Assembly: GCA_001940895.1 (NCBI GenBank)
Contig: MSGY01000016.1
Span: 1-64,000 of the forward strand
DNA: 64,000 bases
From: Christensenellaceae bacterium Phil10
GTDB taxonomy: Bacteria > Bacillota > Clostridia > Christensenellales > CAG-917
Direction: 5' to 3'
Of the stretch, positions 44,552-55,067 are shown in pieces. The position numbers were made by a program, and so were the translations under genes. The notes under the pieces were generated by a model that did no database searches, was not told the DNA's origin, and saw nothing but the letters and a program-made list of their open reading frames with translations. Every line of letters begins with the position of its first letter. Within the stretch, counting starts at the first letter, position 1.

Positions 44552-45667
44552 ATGGACATTTCTTTATACGTTCATATACCTTTTTGCAAAAAAAAATGCA
44601 GATATTGCGATTTTGTATCGTTAAATTCGTCGGACGAGTTTATCGAAAGATATCTGCGCGCTCTCGAAGCCGAAACGGTTGCGAGAAGCAAAGAGTATAA
44701 AAACGCTAAGATTAAAACGCTGTATTTCGGCGGAGGCACGCCATCGTTGCTGACGGCACGACAATTCTTAAGAATTTCGGACGCGATAAAAAACAATTTC
44801 GATATCGACCTTGTCGAAACAACGGTAGAGTGCAATCCCGAAAGCGTTTCCGAAGAAAAACTGATTGCGTATAAAAACGCGGGAGTCGACAGAATTTCCG
44901 TCGGCGTTCAGTCGCTCGACAACGGGATACTTCGTTTTCTCGGCAGAATACACGACAGGGAGGCCGCGATAAACGCCGTAAAACTTGCCGTAAAATATTT
45001 CGATAACGTCTCGTGCGACCTGATAATCGGCGTACCGGGCGAAAGCGTGTTTTCGGTTCTGAACTCGGTGGACGTTTTATGCGGCGAGGGAATAACGCAT
45101 ATTTCCGCTTACGGACTGAAAATCGAGGAAGGGACTGTTCTGTACGATATGCAGACGGCCGGTATGTTCGAAACGGACGATGATTTTGCGGCGGACGTTT
45201 ACGACGCAGTGTGCGCCCGTCTTCGGGACAAAGGTTTTCACCGATACGAAATCAGCAACTTCGCAAAAGCGGGATTTGAAAGCGCGCACAATAAATGTTA
45301 CTGGAAAAGAACGCCTTATCTCGGATTAGGCGCGGCCGCTTATTCTTTCGACGGTTTTTCGCGATTCAACAATACCGAAAACGTGACTTTATACGCGGAA
45401 AAACTCGAAAGTGGAATTCTTGCCGAGGTAAACCGCGCGACTCTATCAAAAGAAGACGCCATGACCGAAACCGTTATGCTGTCGCTGAGAACGGAAGGGG
45501 GTCTCGACGTAAAAAGTTTCAACGAAAAATTCGGTTGTGATTTTATGCGTGATAAGGCGGAAGCTCTTGAAAAAAATCGCAGATTTCTGCAAATAGAGAA
45601 TAATAATATAAAACTTAATAAAGAATATTACTATATTTCAAACTCTATAATATCCGATTTGATTTAA
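44552..45667 (+). CDS. hemW: Radical SAM heme chaperone HemW
   Basis: A 371-residue radical SAM protein. The cluster motif CKKKCRYC places ligands at C12, C16 and C19. FGGGTPSLL, VECNPES and VDRISVGVQSLDNGILRFLGR match HemW rather than HemN, and the extra N-terminal residues of HemN are missing. It inserts heme into target proteins in the species studied. It lies in the conserved lepA-hemW-hrcA order. Confidence 0.93.
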   Translation: MDISLYVHIPFCKKKCRYCDFVSLNSSDEFIERYLRALEAETVARSKEYKNAKIKTLYFGGGTPSLLTARQFLRISDAIKNNFDIDLVETTVECNPESVSEEKLIAYKNAGVDRISVGVQSLDNGILRFLGRIHDREAAINAVKLAVKYFDNVSCDLIIGVPGESVFSVLNSVDVLCGEGITHISAYGLKIEEGTVLYDMQTAGMFETDDDFAADVYDAVCARLRDKGFHRYEISNFAKAGFESAHNKCYWKRTPYLGLGAAAYSFDGFSRFNNTENVTLYAEKLESGILAEVNRATLSKEDAMTETVMLSLRTEGGLDVKSFNEKFGCDFMRDKAEALEKNRRFLQIENNNIKLNKEYYYISNSIISDLI

Positions 45668-45701
45668 TTTTAAAAATTTTTAAAAAAATGCACAAACCCC
45701 C

Positions 45702-45729
45702 TTGACAATACATATAATCGGTGTATAAT
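45702..45729 (+). promoter_or_regulatory. hrcA operon promoter
   Basis: TTGACA (45702-45707) and TATAAT (45724-45729), spacer 16 bp, just ahead of the CIRCE element. Confidence 0.85.
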
Positions 45730-45734
45730 AAGTT

Positions 45735-45761
45735 TTAGCAATCAAGTGATATGACTGCTAA
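45735..45761 (+). promoter_or_regulatory. CIRCE element (HrcA operator)
   Basis: Arms TTAGCAATC (45735-45743) and GACTGCTAA (45753-45761) with a 9-base spacer, the exact 9-9-9 layout of CIRCE. Eight of nine arm positions pair. It departs slightly from the consensus arm TTAGCACTC. It lies at the predicted transcription start. Confidence 0.88.
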
Positions 45762-45789
45762 CAAATAAAACGCTTAATTGCCAAGGATT

Positions 45790-46839
45790 ATGGAAAAAGA
45801 ATTATCCGAACGTAAACAAAAAATATTGCAGGCCGTCGTTGACGAATATATCACCACGGCGGAGCCTGTTTCGAGCGGCGACATAAAGGAAAAGTATCTT
45901 GCCGATATTTCAAGCGCAACGATTCGAAACGAACTTGCCTCGCTCGAAGATATGGGTTATCTCGTGCAGCCTCACGTATCTGCCGGACGCGTACCCCTTC
46001 CCGCGGCATACAAACTGTACGTCGATAAAGTAATGAAAGGGAAAAACCTTTCGAAAAACGAAATTGCCTTTATTAAGAATAAGTTCAACGAAAGAATGGA
46101 TAAGGTCGAGGACATAATCCAAAAAACCGCAAAGGTTATCTCCGACGTAACGAATTATACTTCGGTCGTCGTCGTGAAAAACTTCAAAGAGGTTAAAGTT
46201 AACGAAATCAAACTTGTTCCTATCGGCGACGAAACGGCTCTGGTAATTATTATTACCGACCGCGGCGTGTTAAGGGACAAGACGATCGAAATCGAAAAAA
46301 CCGAAGACGATATCGGCGCTTATATGCAATCGGCAACGATGCTGTTAAACCGTATGTTTTCGGGAAAAACCGTCAAAGAAATCCTTAAACCGAAGGATAT
46401 AATCAAGGAAGAAATCGAGGATTTCAGGACGATTTTCGACGAGGTTATCGAAATTCTTACCAAGTACGATATGGAAGAAACGGGAAAGGTTTACACCGAA
46501 GGCGCGCTTAAAATGCTCGACTATCCCGAATGCGGCGACGTTGACGACGCGAAAAAGTTTTTGTCGGTCGTAAATTCTCCGCAGCGAGTAGCGCAACTTG
46601 TTGAAAACGGCGACGATATGGAATTTACCGTTAAAATCGGAAAGGACGAAGCGGCCGGTATCGAAAATTGCGCGGTTGTCAGCGCGAAGTACAAAATCAA
46701 CGGCGAAGAAATAGGCCACGCGGGAGTTATCGGTCCCGACCGTATGGATTACAAAAAAGTCATCTCGGTATTGAAATACGTCGGGCACGCGTTAAGCGAA
46801 ATAATGGAAAACAAGAAGGACAGAAACGATAATGAGTAA
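45790..46839 (+). CDS. hrcA: Heat-inducible transcription repressor HrcA
   Basis: A 349-residue repressor from the ATG at 45790 (MEKELSERKQKILQAVVDEY, the family start); a TTG 12 bases earlier lacks an RBS. The winged helix includes SSATIRNELASLEDMGYLVQ and PHVSAGRVPLPAAYKLYVD. The C-terminal GAF-like domain has IGHAGVIGPDRMDYKKVISV. It binds the CIRCE 29 bases upstream and so controls its own operon. The AAGGA upstream is only 2 bases from the ATG, a short spacing. It overlaps grpE by 8 bases. Confidence 0.95.
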   Translation: MEKELSERKQKILQAVVDEYITTAEPVSSGDIKEKYLADISSATIRNELASLEDMGYLVQPHVSAGRVPLPAAYKLYVDKVMKGKNLSKNEIAFIKNKFNERMDKVEDIIQKTAKVISDVTNYTSVVVVKNFKEVKVNEIKLVPIGDETALVIIITDRGVLRDKTIEIEKTEDDIGAYMQSATMLLNRMFSGKTVKEILKPKDIIKEEIEDFRTIFDEVIEILTKYDMEETGKVYTEGALKMLDYPECGDVDDAKKFLSVVNSPQRVAQLVENGDDMEFTVKIGKDEAAGIENCAVVSAKYKINGEEIGHAGVIGPDRMDYKKVISVLKYVGHALSEIMENKKDRNDNE

Positions 46840-47389
46840 AGAAAGCAAAAAACAAGCCGACGAAAAGGTGAAAGAAGAGGAAAAAAACGAGGTCAATACC
46901 GAAAATTCCGATTCTCAGCCCGAACAAGTCGAAGAAACTCCCGAAATTTCCGAACTCGAAAAGGCGCGGAAAGAAGCTGCCGAATATAAAGACCTTGCTT
47001 TAAGACGCATGGCTGAACTCGAAAATTTCAGACGCAACAATCAGAACGTAGCGAAGGACGTCCGCGACAGAACGCTTTCGGAAGTAATCCGCGAATTTCT
47101 TCCCGCAATCGATTCTTTCTCCCGCGCGGAGCAGATGGTGCAGGACGATAAAACGAAAAGCGGCATTGCAATCGTAAAGGACCAACTTCTTAACGTCCTT
47201 AAAAAATACGGAGTTACTCCCATCGACGCGGCGGATAACGATTTCGACCCCGCTTATCACGAATGCATCATGCAGGTGGACAGTCCCGACAAAATCGGAA
47301 AAGTGATTTACGAAATCGAAAAAGGATATATGATGGGCGACAAGGTTTTAAGATACGCCAAAGTCGCAGTCGGCAAACAACCCGAATAA
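46832..47389 (+). CDS. grpE: Nucleotide exchange factor GrpE
   Basis: A 185-residue GrpE: an acidic coiled N-terminus, a long helix (KDLALRRMAELENFRRNNQN) and the C-terminal beta domain with YGVTPIDAADNDFDPAYHEC and EKGYMMGDKVLRYAKVAVGK. It releases ADP from DnaK. It overlaps hrcA by 8 bases. Two small hairpins (ATAACC/GGTTAT at 47392-47407 and GCCC/GGGC at 47430-47441) lie between it and dnaK. Confidence 0.96.
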   Translation: MSKESKKQADEKVKEEEKNEVNTENSDSQPEQVEETPEISELEKARKEAAEYKDLALRRMAELENFRRNNQNVAKDVRDRTLSEVIREFLPAIDSFSRAEQMVQDDKTKSGIAIVKDQLLNVLKKYGVTPIDAADNDFDPAYHECIMQVDSPDKIGKVIYEIEKGYMMGDKVLRYAKVAVGKQPE

Positions 47390-47422
47390 CAATAACCGCA
47401 AGGTTATCGAAATAAAAAATAA

Positions 47423-49273
<1,851 letters not shown>

Positions 49274-49307
49274 TGGATAGGCGTGTATCAACAAAATAAT
49301 CTTTATT

Positions 49308-49335
49308 CACACTCACCTCAGACGAGGTGAGTGTG
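49308..49335 (+). promoter_or_regulatory. 12-bp hairpin covering the dnaJ ribosome-binding region
   Basis: A perfect 12-bp stem: 49308-49319 pairs with 49324-49335, loop AGAC. The right arm contains GAGGTGA and the GTG at 49331. No T-run follows, so it is not a normal terminator. It could set the dnaK:dnaJ ratio, protect the dnaK message 3' end, or hide the ribosome-binding site. Confidence 0.7.
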
Positions 49336-49351
49336 CGCTAAATTAAAACTT

Positions 49352-50503
49352 ATGGCTGAAACGGATTTATATAAAGTATTAGGCGTCGAAAAGACGGCTA
49401 CCGCCGACGAAATCAAGTCGGCATACAGAAAACTTGCGAAAAAATATCATCCCGATATGTATACCACCGCAAGCGCCGCCGAAAAGAAAAACGCCGAAGA
49501 AAAATTCAAAGAGATTAACCACGCTTACGAGGTCCTAAGCGACGCCGAAAAGCGCAAGGTTTACGATACTTACGGAACGGAAGACCCGTCGCAGGGATTC
49601 GGCGGAGCAGGCGGTTTCTGGGGCGGCAACGCTTCGGGAGGAATGGACTTTGACATAGGCGATATTTTTTCGAGTTTCTTCGGAGGAAATCCTTTCGGAG
49701 AAAGTACGAGAGGGCGCGCAAAATCCAACAGAGCGGTTCAGGGCGAGGATATCCGAATAAATCTTACGCTGACGTTTGAAGAAGCGGCTTTCGGATGCGA
49801 AAAAGAAGCGCGCTACAAACGCAGCGAAAATTGTCCCGACTGCAAAGGCACGGGCGCTAAAGGCGGAGTCACCAAATCGTGTCCCAAATGCGGCGGCAGC
49901 GGCGTAATCAACAGCGTAAAACGTACGCCTCTCGGACAGTTCTCTACCCAGACCGTTTGTCCCGATTGCGGCGGCACGGGCAGAATAAGCGAAGAAAAAT
50001 GCCCCAAATGCGGCGGAAAAGGTCGCGTTACAAAAGAGCGCGCTCTGAAAATCATTGTTCCCGCAGGTATCGACGACGGACAGCGTATGACTTACTATAA
50101 CGAGGGCGAAGCCGGTTATAACGGCGGTCCTTCGGGCAACGCGGTTGTTTTTATAACGGTAAAACCGCATAAGTATTTTGTAAGAAAGGGTTCGGATTTA
50201 TATCTCGATTATCCCATTACAATGATACAGGCGGCGTTGGGTTGTCGCGTTCAGATTCCCACTCTTAAGGAGCCTGCCGACCTCGAAATTCCCGCAGGAA
50301 CTCAAAGCGGCACTGTTTTCAGACTGAAGAATAAGGGAATCAAACATCTTAAACTTAAAGATTACGGTGATTTATACGTCAACGTAATTGTGGAAATTCC
50401 CAAAACGGTTACTTCGGAACAGCGCGATTTGCTTTACAAACTCGACGCGTCTTCAACGATGAAACAGTATCCGAAAAAAGCCGCGTTCAAAGATAAAATG
50501 TGA
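49352..50503 (+). CDS. dnaJ: Chaperone protein DnaJ (Hsp40)
   Basis: A 383-residue class I J-protein. The J domain has KYHPDMY (HPD); a glycine/phenylalanine linker follows. Four CxxCxGxG repeats bind zinc ([36 protein letters not shown]). The ATG at 49352 gives the usual start [12 protein letters not shown]; a GTG at 49331 would add seven residues and is nearer to GAGGTGA. Neither start has ideal RBS spacing because the region is locked in a hairpin. It overlaps the prmA RBS region. Confidence 0.94.
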   Translation: MAETDLYKVLGVEKTATADEIKSAYRKLAKKYHPDMYTTASAAEKKNAEEKFKEINHAYEVLSDAEKRKVYDTYGTEDPSQGFGGAGGFWGGNASGGMDFDIGDIFSSFFGGNPFGESTRGRAKSNRAVQGEDIRINLTLTFEEAAFGCEKEARYKRSENCPDCKGTGAKGGVTKSCPKCGGSGVINSVKRTPLGQFSTQTVCPDCGGTGRISEEKCPKCGGKGRVTKERALKIIVPAGIDDGQRMTYYNEGEAGYNGGPSGNAVVFITVKPHKYFVRKGSDLYLDYPITMIQAALGCRVQIPTLKEPADLEIPAGTQSGTVFRLKNKGIKHLKLKDYGDLYVNVIVEIPKTVTSEQRDLLYKLDASSTMKQYPKKAAFKDKM

Positions 50504-50514
50504 GGACGTTACAA

Positions 50515-51447
50515 ATGAAATGGTATGAAGTAACGTTGATTTCAACCCACGAGGGCGCCGACCTTTTTGCCGACGCCTTGTTTTCCGTCGGGTGCTCGGG
50601 CGTTTCGATTTACGACAAAGCCGACGTAGTTTCGCTGTACGACAGCGACGTCGTATGGGATTATATCGACGAAAACCTTGTTAATAATCTTGACGAAAGA
50701 GTTTACGTAAAAGGTATAATCGGCGAAGAAGAAAAGAATGCGGTTTTACAAAAATTGCAGGAAAATATCGATATTCTTAAGAAAAATTCGCCGTTTGACC
50801 TCGGCAGCGGCGAAATTATTGTAAACCGTATTGACGACGAAGACTGGAAAAACGAGTGGAAAAAATATTATAAACCCATTGTTACGAAATCGGTTACCGT
50901 CGTTCCGGTATGGCTTAAATACAACAAGGCTCCGTCCGAAAAAATACTGTGGATTAATCCCGGCATGGCTTTCGGCACGGGTGAACACGAAACGACTAAA
51001 ATGTGCCTCGACCTTCTGGGTAGCGTCGACGTAAATAATAAAAGCGTTATCGACGTAGGCACCGGAAGCGGAATTCTCGGAATAGCGTCGGTGCTTTCGG
51101 GCGCAGATAACGCGTATATGTGCGATATAGACAGTACCGCCGTCGATACCGCAAAAGAAAACGCAAAACTGAACGGCGTTTCGGGCAAGTGCGTCATAGA
51201 GCGCGCGGACCTCCTTGAAAAAAGCGGTAAAAAGGGCGATATCGTTTTTGCGAACATCACCGCGGATATTCTTATAAGACTTTCGTCGGACATAGGCAGG
51301 TTTTTAAACGACGACGGTATTATAATTCTGTCGGGCATCATACACTCGAGGCTCGACGAGGTTAAATCAGCCTATGAAAATAAAGGTTTTACTTTCGTTA
51401 AGCACGTACGCGACGGCGAATGGAACGCATTGATGTTTTCTGTTTGA
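50515..51447 (+). CDS. prmA: Ribosomal protein L11 methyltransferase
   Basis: A 310-residue PrmA. The N-terminal substrate domain begins MKWYEVTLIS. The methyltransferase core has INPGMAFGTGEHETTKMCLD, SVIDVGTGSGILGIASVLSG and the NITADIL catalytic motif. It trimethylates L11. The ATG at 50515 has GAGGA upstream. It follows dnaJ by 11 bases; the dnaJ-prmA-rsmE-mtaB order is common in Bacillota. Confidence 0.95.
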   Translation: MKWYEVTLISTHEGADLFADALFSVGCSGVSIYDKADVVSLYDSDVVWDYIDENLVNNLDERVYVKGIIGEEEKNAVLQKLQENIDILKKNSPFDLGSGEIIVNRIDDEDWKNEWKKYYKPIVTKSVTVVPVWLKYNKAPSEKILWINPGMAFGTGEHETTKMCLDLLGSVDVNNKSVIDVGTGSGILGIASVLSGADNAYMCDIDSTAVDTAKENAKLNGVSGKCVIERADLLEKSGKKGDIVFANITADILIRLSSDIGRFLNDDGIIILSGIIHSRLDEVKSAYENKGFTFVKHVRDGEWNALMFSV

Positions 51448-51448
51448 T

Positions 51449-52150
51449 ATGGAAATACGACGTTTTCTGACAAGCTCCGATAAAATTAAGAACGACGTTG
51501 CCGAAATCAGCGGCGACGAATTTACTTATGCGGTTAAAGTTTTAAGACAAAAAACGGGTTTTACGGTTATCGTAAACACTGGCGACGGCTACGACAGAAT
51601 AGGCGAGATATCCGAAATAACAAAAGATAAACTAACGGTAAAAATAAGAGAAACCGTTAAAAACGAAGCTACTCCCGATAAAAAAATAACGTTGTATCAG
51701 GGCAGCTGCAAGCAGGGAAAAAACGATTTTATCGTGCAGAAAGCCGTCGAACTTGGCATAAGCCGCATTGTGTTTTTCAAAAGCGATTTCGTCACCGAAA
51801 AGGAAGTTAACGTCGAACGATTGAGAAAAATCGCAACGGAAGCGTTGAAACAGTGCGGTCGCGCTGATTCGGTTGAGGTGGAGTTTACGGATTATTTTAG
51901 TGCCGTCGACAATTGCGAGAACGCGGTTATATTTTACGAAGGAGAATGTGAAAATACGTTATCGGATATCGGAAACGACGTTTCCGCTTTGTTCGTGGGC
52001 AGCGAAGGCGGTTTTTCGAAAAGAGAAGTCGGATATGCCCGCGAAAAAGGTTTAAAGACGATAACGCTCGGGAAACGTATTCTTCGTGCCGAGACGGCTT
52101 CGGTAGTAGCGACGTCCATGATACAGTATCTTACGGGAGGTCTCGTATGA
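51449..52150 (+). CDS. rsmE: 16S rRNA (uracil(1498)-N3)-methyltransferase RsmE
   Basis: A 233-residue SPOUT enzyme. N-terminal PUA-like part has DEFTYAVKVLRQKTGFTVIV. The knot has QGSCKQGKNDFIVQKAVELG, LFVGSEGGFSKREVGYAREK and the C-terminal LGKRILRAETASVVATSMIQ. It methylates U1498 of 16S rRNA. It starts 1 base after prmA and overlaps mtaB by 4 bases. Confidence 0.95.
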   Translation: MEIRRFLTSSDKIKNDVAEISGDEFTYAVKVLRQKTGFTVIVNTGDGYDRIGEISEITKDKLTVKIRETVKNEATPDKKITLYQGSCKQGKNDFIVQKAVELGISRIVFFKSDFVTEKEVNVERLRKIATEALKQCGRADSVEVEFTDYFSAVDNCENAVIFYEGECENTLSDIGNDVSALFVGSEGGFSKREVGYAREKGLKTITLGKRILRAETASVVATSMIQYLTGGLV

Positions 52151-53373
52151 AAGTTTCGGTTTTTACGCTCGGTTGCAAAGTAAACAGATACGAAAGCGAC
52201 GTAATCATCCGCGAACTTCGCGAGAAAGGTTATGAAGTTACCGAAGAACTCGAACCCGCTGATTACTATATTATCAATACCTGCGCCGTAACGGCTGAAG
52301 CCGAAAAAAAATCTAGGCAGTGCGTCGCACGCGTAAAAAAACACAACCCAGATGCAAAAATACTCGTGTGCGGATGCGCGTCCGAAAATAACGCAAAGCA
52401 GTTTGAAAAGGACGGGGTCGTGTACGTTACCGGCACCGCAGGAAAAGACGTCGTTTCATTGCTGCCCGAAACGGGTATCAATATTTCGGACATTCCCGAC
52501 AAATACGAAGAAAACGGATTTGCAGAACGTACCAGAACCCGCGCATACGTAAAAATTCAGGACGGTTGCAATAATTTTTGCAGTTATTGTCTTATACCGT
52601 ACGTCAGGGGGCGCAGCAGAAGCCGCGCTATCGGGAGCGTCGTTGCCGAAGTGAAAAACAGAAGCGCGGACGTAAAAGAAATCGTACTTACGGGCATAGA
52701 TATTTCTTCATACGGCAAAGATATCGGTTGCAGTCTTAAAACTCTTGCGGAAAGCCTTTCGGACGAAGACGTCAGAATCAGATTCGGAAGTTTCGAGGTG
52801 GGTGTAATCGACGAAGAACTGTTGAACGTTCTGACGAATATGAAAAAATTCTGCCCACATTTTCACCTTTCTTTACAATCGGGAAGCGACGTCGTTCTTA
52901 AAAGTATGAACCGCCGTTATACTACCGACGAATACTTTGAAAAAGTCGGATTGATAAGAAAATATTTTCCACTTGCAGGCATCACAACGGACGTTATTGT
53001 CGGCTTTCCTACCGAAAGCGACGCTGAATTTGCTTTATCGTGCGATTTTATAAGACGGGTAGGCTTTTCGGACGTACATTGTTTTCCGTATTCGCCGCGA
53101 AAAGGTACGGTTGCGTTCAATAAATACAAACCGCTCGACGCCCGGATTATCGACGAACGGATGAGGGCGATGCTCGATATCAAAAAAAATCTGAAACGCG
53201 ACTTTCTCGAGAAAAACGTAGGAGTTTCCCACGAAGTTCTTTTTGAGGAAAAAGACGGAGAGTATCAGTGCGGATATACCGAAAATTATCTTAAATTTTA
53301 CGCTGCGGACGCAGTTAACGACGAAATAAGAAAAATTGCGGCAAAACAGTTGTTTCGCGACGGTTTGAAGTAG
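52147..53373 (+). CDS. mtaB: tRNA t6A37 methylthiotransferase MtaB
   Basis: A 408-residue radical SAM methylthiotransferase. The N-terminal UPF0004 cluster cysteines lie in TLGCKVNRYESDVI, INTCAVTAEAE and LVCGCASEN; the radical SAM cluster in GCNNFCSYCLIPYVRGRSRS. Later patterns FHLSLQSGSDVVLKSMNRRY and GFPTESDAEF fit MtaB. It converts t6A to ms2t6A in tRNA. Coupled to rsmE through ATGA. The C-terminal TRAM domain looks short. Confidence 0.94.
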   Translation: MKVSVFTLGCKVNRYESDVIIRELREKGYEVTEELEPADYYIINTCAVTAEAEKKSRQCVARVKKHNPDAKILVCGCASENNAKQFEKDGVVYVTGTAGKDVVSLLPETGINISDIPDKYEENGFAERTRTRAYVKIQDGCNNFCSYCLIPYVRGRSRSRAIGSVVAEVKNRSADVKEIVLTGIDISSYGKDIGCSLKTLAESLSDEDVRIRFGSFEVGVIDEELLNVLTNMKKFCPHFHLSLQSGSDVVLKSMNRRYTTDEYFEKVGLIRKYFPLAGITTDVIVGFPTESDAEFALSCDFIRRVGFSDVHCFPYSPRKGTVAFNKYKPLDARIIDERMRAMLDIKKNLKRDFLEKNVGVSHEVLFEEKDGEYQCGYTENYLKFYAADAVNDEIRKIAAKQLFRDGLK

Positions 53374-53408
53374 TATTATTATAAAAAAGGACTTAAAGGA
53401 GAATACAT

Positions 53409-53744
53409 ATGTGCGTATTTTGTAAAATAATTGCCAGTGAAATTCCGTCGGAACGCCTTTACGAAGACGACGATATGATTATTATCAAAGATATCAATCC
53501 GCAGGCGAAAATTCACCTTCTGATGATTCCGAAAGAGCATTTTCCCGATATTACCGCAATGAACGACAAACAGGCGGCAACGCTTGCGCGCATGCTTAAA
53601 ACGCTTGGCGGGTTAACGGATAAACTGGGACTCGAAAACGGTTTCAGACTTGTTTCCAACAAAGGGGACGACGGATGTCAGTCCGTACCTCATCTGCACA
53701 TTCATATTCTCGGCGGCGAAAAACTTTCGGAGAATATGGCCTGA
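53409..53744 (+). CDS. HIT-family nucleotide hydrolase (HinT-like)
   Basis: A 111-residue HIT protein. The histidine triad HLHIHILGG is at the C-terminal third; the start CVFCKIIASEIPSERLYEDD and MIPKEHFPDI are classic. C2 and C5 may bind zinc with the histidines. It hydrolyses nucleotide phosphoramidates. RBS AAAGGAG. It follows mtaB by 35 bases. Confidence 0.94.
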   Translation: MCVFCKIIASEIPSERLYEDDDMIIIKDINPQAKIHLLMIPKEHFPDITAMNDKQAATLARMLKTLGGLTDKLGLENGFRLVSNKGDDGCQSVPHLHIHILGGEKLSENMA

Positions 53745-53757
53745 ACCGCAAAATCGC

Positions 53758-53785
53758 TTGACAAAACTTATTCTTTTCATATAAT
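53758..53785 (+). promoter_or_regulatory. rpsU promoter
   Basis: TTGACA (53758-53763) and TATAAT (53780-53785), spacer 16 bp. Confidence 0.83.
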
Positions 53786-53833
53786 AAATTATATTGCAGT
53801 GCAATAAATAAATTAAAAAGGCGGTGAAAACAG

Positions 53834-54013
53834 ATGTCTACGGTTAAAGTCGGTGAAAACGAATCAATCGATAATGCTCTCCGCCGTTTTAAAAGAAAAT
53901 GTGCGCGCGACGGCATCATCGGTGACCTCAGAAAACGCGAGGCTTACGAAAAACCCAGCGTGAAACGCAAGAAAAAGGCCGAAGCTGCGCGCAAGCGTAT
54001 GTACAAAAATTAA
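53834..54013 (+). CDS. rpsU: 30S ribosomal protein S21
   Basis: A 59-residue basic protein. [20 protein letters not shown] and [20 protein letters not shown] are diagnostic of S21. RBS GGCGGTG. It has its own promoter and a terminator 10 bases after the stop. Length fits (58-70). Confidence 0.96.
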   Translation: MSTVKVGENESIDNALRRFKRKCARDGIIGDLRKREAYEKPSVKRKKKAEAARKRMYKN

Positions 54014-54022
54014 TTATGAATT

Positions 54023-54055
54023 TGCGGCAATCTGAAAAGGTTGTCGCATTTTTTT
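54023..54055 (+). terminator. Terminator after rpsU
   Basis: A 10-bp stem with two G-U pairs (54023-54032 with 54039-54048), loop TGAAAA, then seven T residues. Confidence 0.83.
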
Positions 54056-54067
54056 ATTCTGCAAATC

Positions 54068-54096
54068 TTGCAACTTTTCCTTTTGCATTGTATAAT
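54068..54096 (+). promoter_or_regulatory. Promoter of the 54125 membrane protein gene
   Basis: TTGCAA (54068-54073) and TATAAT (54091-54096), spacer 17 bp. Confidence 0.7.
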
Positions 54097-54124
54097 TTAT
54101 TTATAAAATGATAGGAGGAAAATT

Positions 54125-54970
54125 ATGTTACTGTCTGTTGCTTTGTCGCGGCCGTATACCACGACCCCCGAAATGCTCGAAGAGGCTCTTCAGAATCCGC
54201 AAGGATTGAAATGGTATATCATACCGCTTTTCGTAATCTGGCTTTACCTTATCGTAAACGAAATCAAACATAAACGTTACAGCGTCGTTTTCGGCGCGGC
54301 GGCGTTCTGGCTCTGGGACGTTTTCAACGAAACATGGAATTCGATGGTCTATGCGACTACCGGCCAGCCCGTATGGGGAACTACGGCGGCCGGAGGAAGC
54401 GCTCTGCAGATTCTGATAGGTTATAATATCGAAATTTCGTTTATGTTTTTCATACTGGGTATGATGACCTGCCGGATGCTCAAAACCACCGAAGGATACG
54501 AGGGTGAAGTTTTCTGGGACGCAAACAAAAACTGGCTTGACGACCCGAATAATATCTATTACAGGGCAAACGTTTTAAGTAAGAACCTTTCTCCCGACGA
54601 AAGAAAAACGAAACGCAAAGCGGTTTTATCCCGTATGGCGCTGATAGTAGGCGGGAGTATCGCCGCCGTTATCATCGAAATACTCCTCAATAAGTGCAAC
54701 GTACTTACATGGGAAAAACCCTGGTGGCAACCTGAGTTTCCGTTGATTCTTTTCCTTATCGGATACGTGCCGTTTTTTGTCGCGGCCGTTCTGATTCACG
54801 ACCTGCCGAGAAAATGGCAGCTTATAGGACTCGGTTGCATTTTAGCGGTAGTCGTAATTCTTCTTATAATTTCCGGCTCACTCGGGATGCTCGGACCGCA
54901 AACCGACGGCAACGGAAACTGGATAGGAAAATTTTGCGACGGGGACAATATTATAAGGCTTTTACAATAA
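54125..54970 (+). CDS. Multi-pass membrane protein, unknown function
   Basis: A 281-residue protein with about six membrane helices: around 33-45, 52-64, 95-113, 168-187, 203-225 and 233-255. Loops are rich in W and charged residues (AAFWLWDVFNETWNSMVYAT; NKNWLDDPNNIYYRANVLS). RBS TAGGAGG. It has its own promoter and terminator, so it forms a single-gene unit. I do not recognise a family; the loops with W, D and N could bind a substrate. Confidence 0.75.
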   Translation: MLLSVALSRPYTTTPEMLEEALQNPQGLKWYIIPLFVIWLYLIVNEIKHKRYSVVFGAAAFWLWDVFNETWNSMVYATTGQPVWGTTAAGGSALQILIGYNIEISFMFFILGMMTCRMLKTTEGYEGEVFWDANKNWLDDPNNIYYRANVLSKNLSPDERKTKRKAVLSRMALIVGGSIAAVIIEILLNKCNVLTWEKPWWQPEFPLILFLIGYVPFFVAAVLIHDLPRKWQLIGLGCILAVVVILLIISGSLGMLGPQTDGNGNWIGKFCDGDNIIRLLQ

Positions 54971-54985
54971 AAAAATATCCATTTT

Positions 54986-55012
54986 AGGACGGACTTTACG
55001 TCCGTCTTTTTC
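54986..55012 (+). terminator. Terminator after the 54125 gene
   Basis: A 7-bp stem (GACGGAC at 54988-54994 with GTCCGTC at 55000-55006), loop TTTAC, then TTTTTC. Confidence 0.8.
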
Positions 55013-55013
55013 T

Positions 55014-55042
55014 TTGACAAAAAACCGCGCGGGATTTATATT
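55014..55042 (+). promoter_or_regulatory. Promoter of the alpha/beta hydrolase gene
   Basis: TTGACA (55014-55019) and TATATT (55037-55042), spacer 17 bp; it begins right after the preceding terminator. Confidence 0.75.
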
Positions 55043-55067
55043 GTATAAAGATAACATAAGGTGATTT

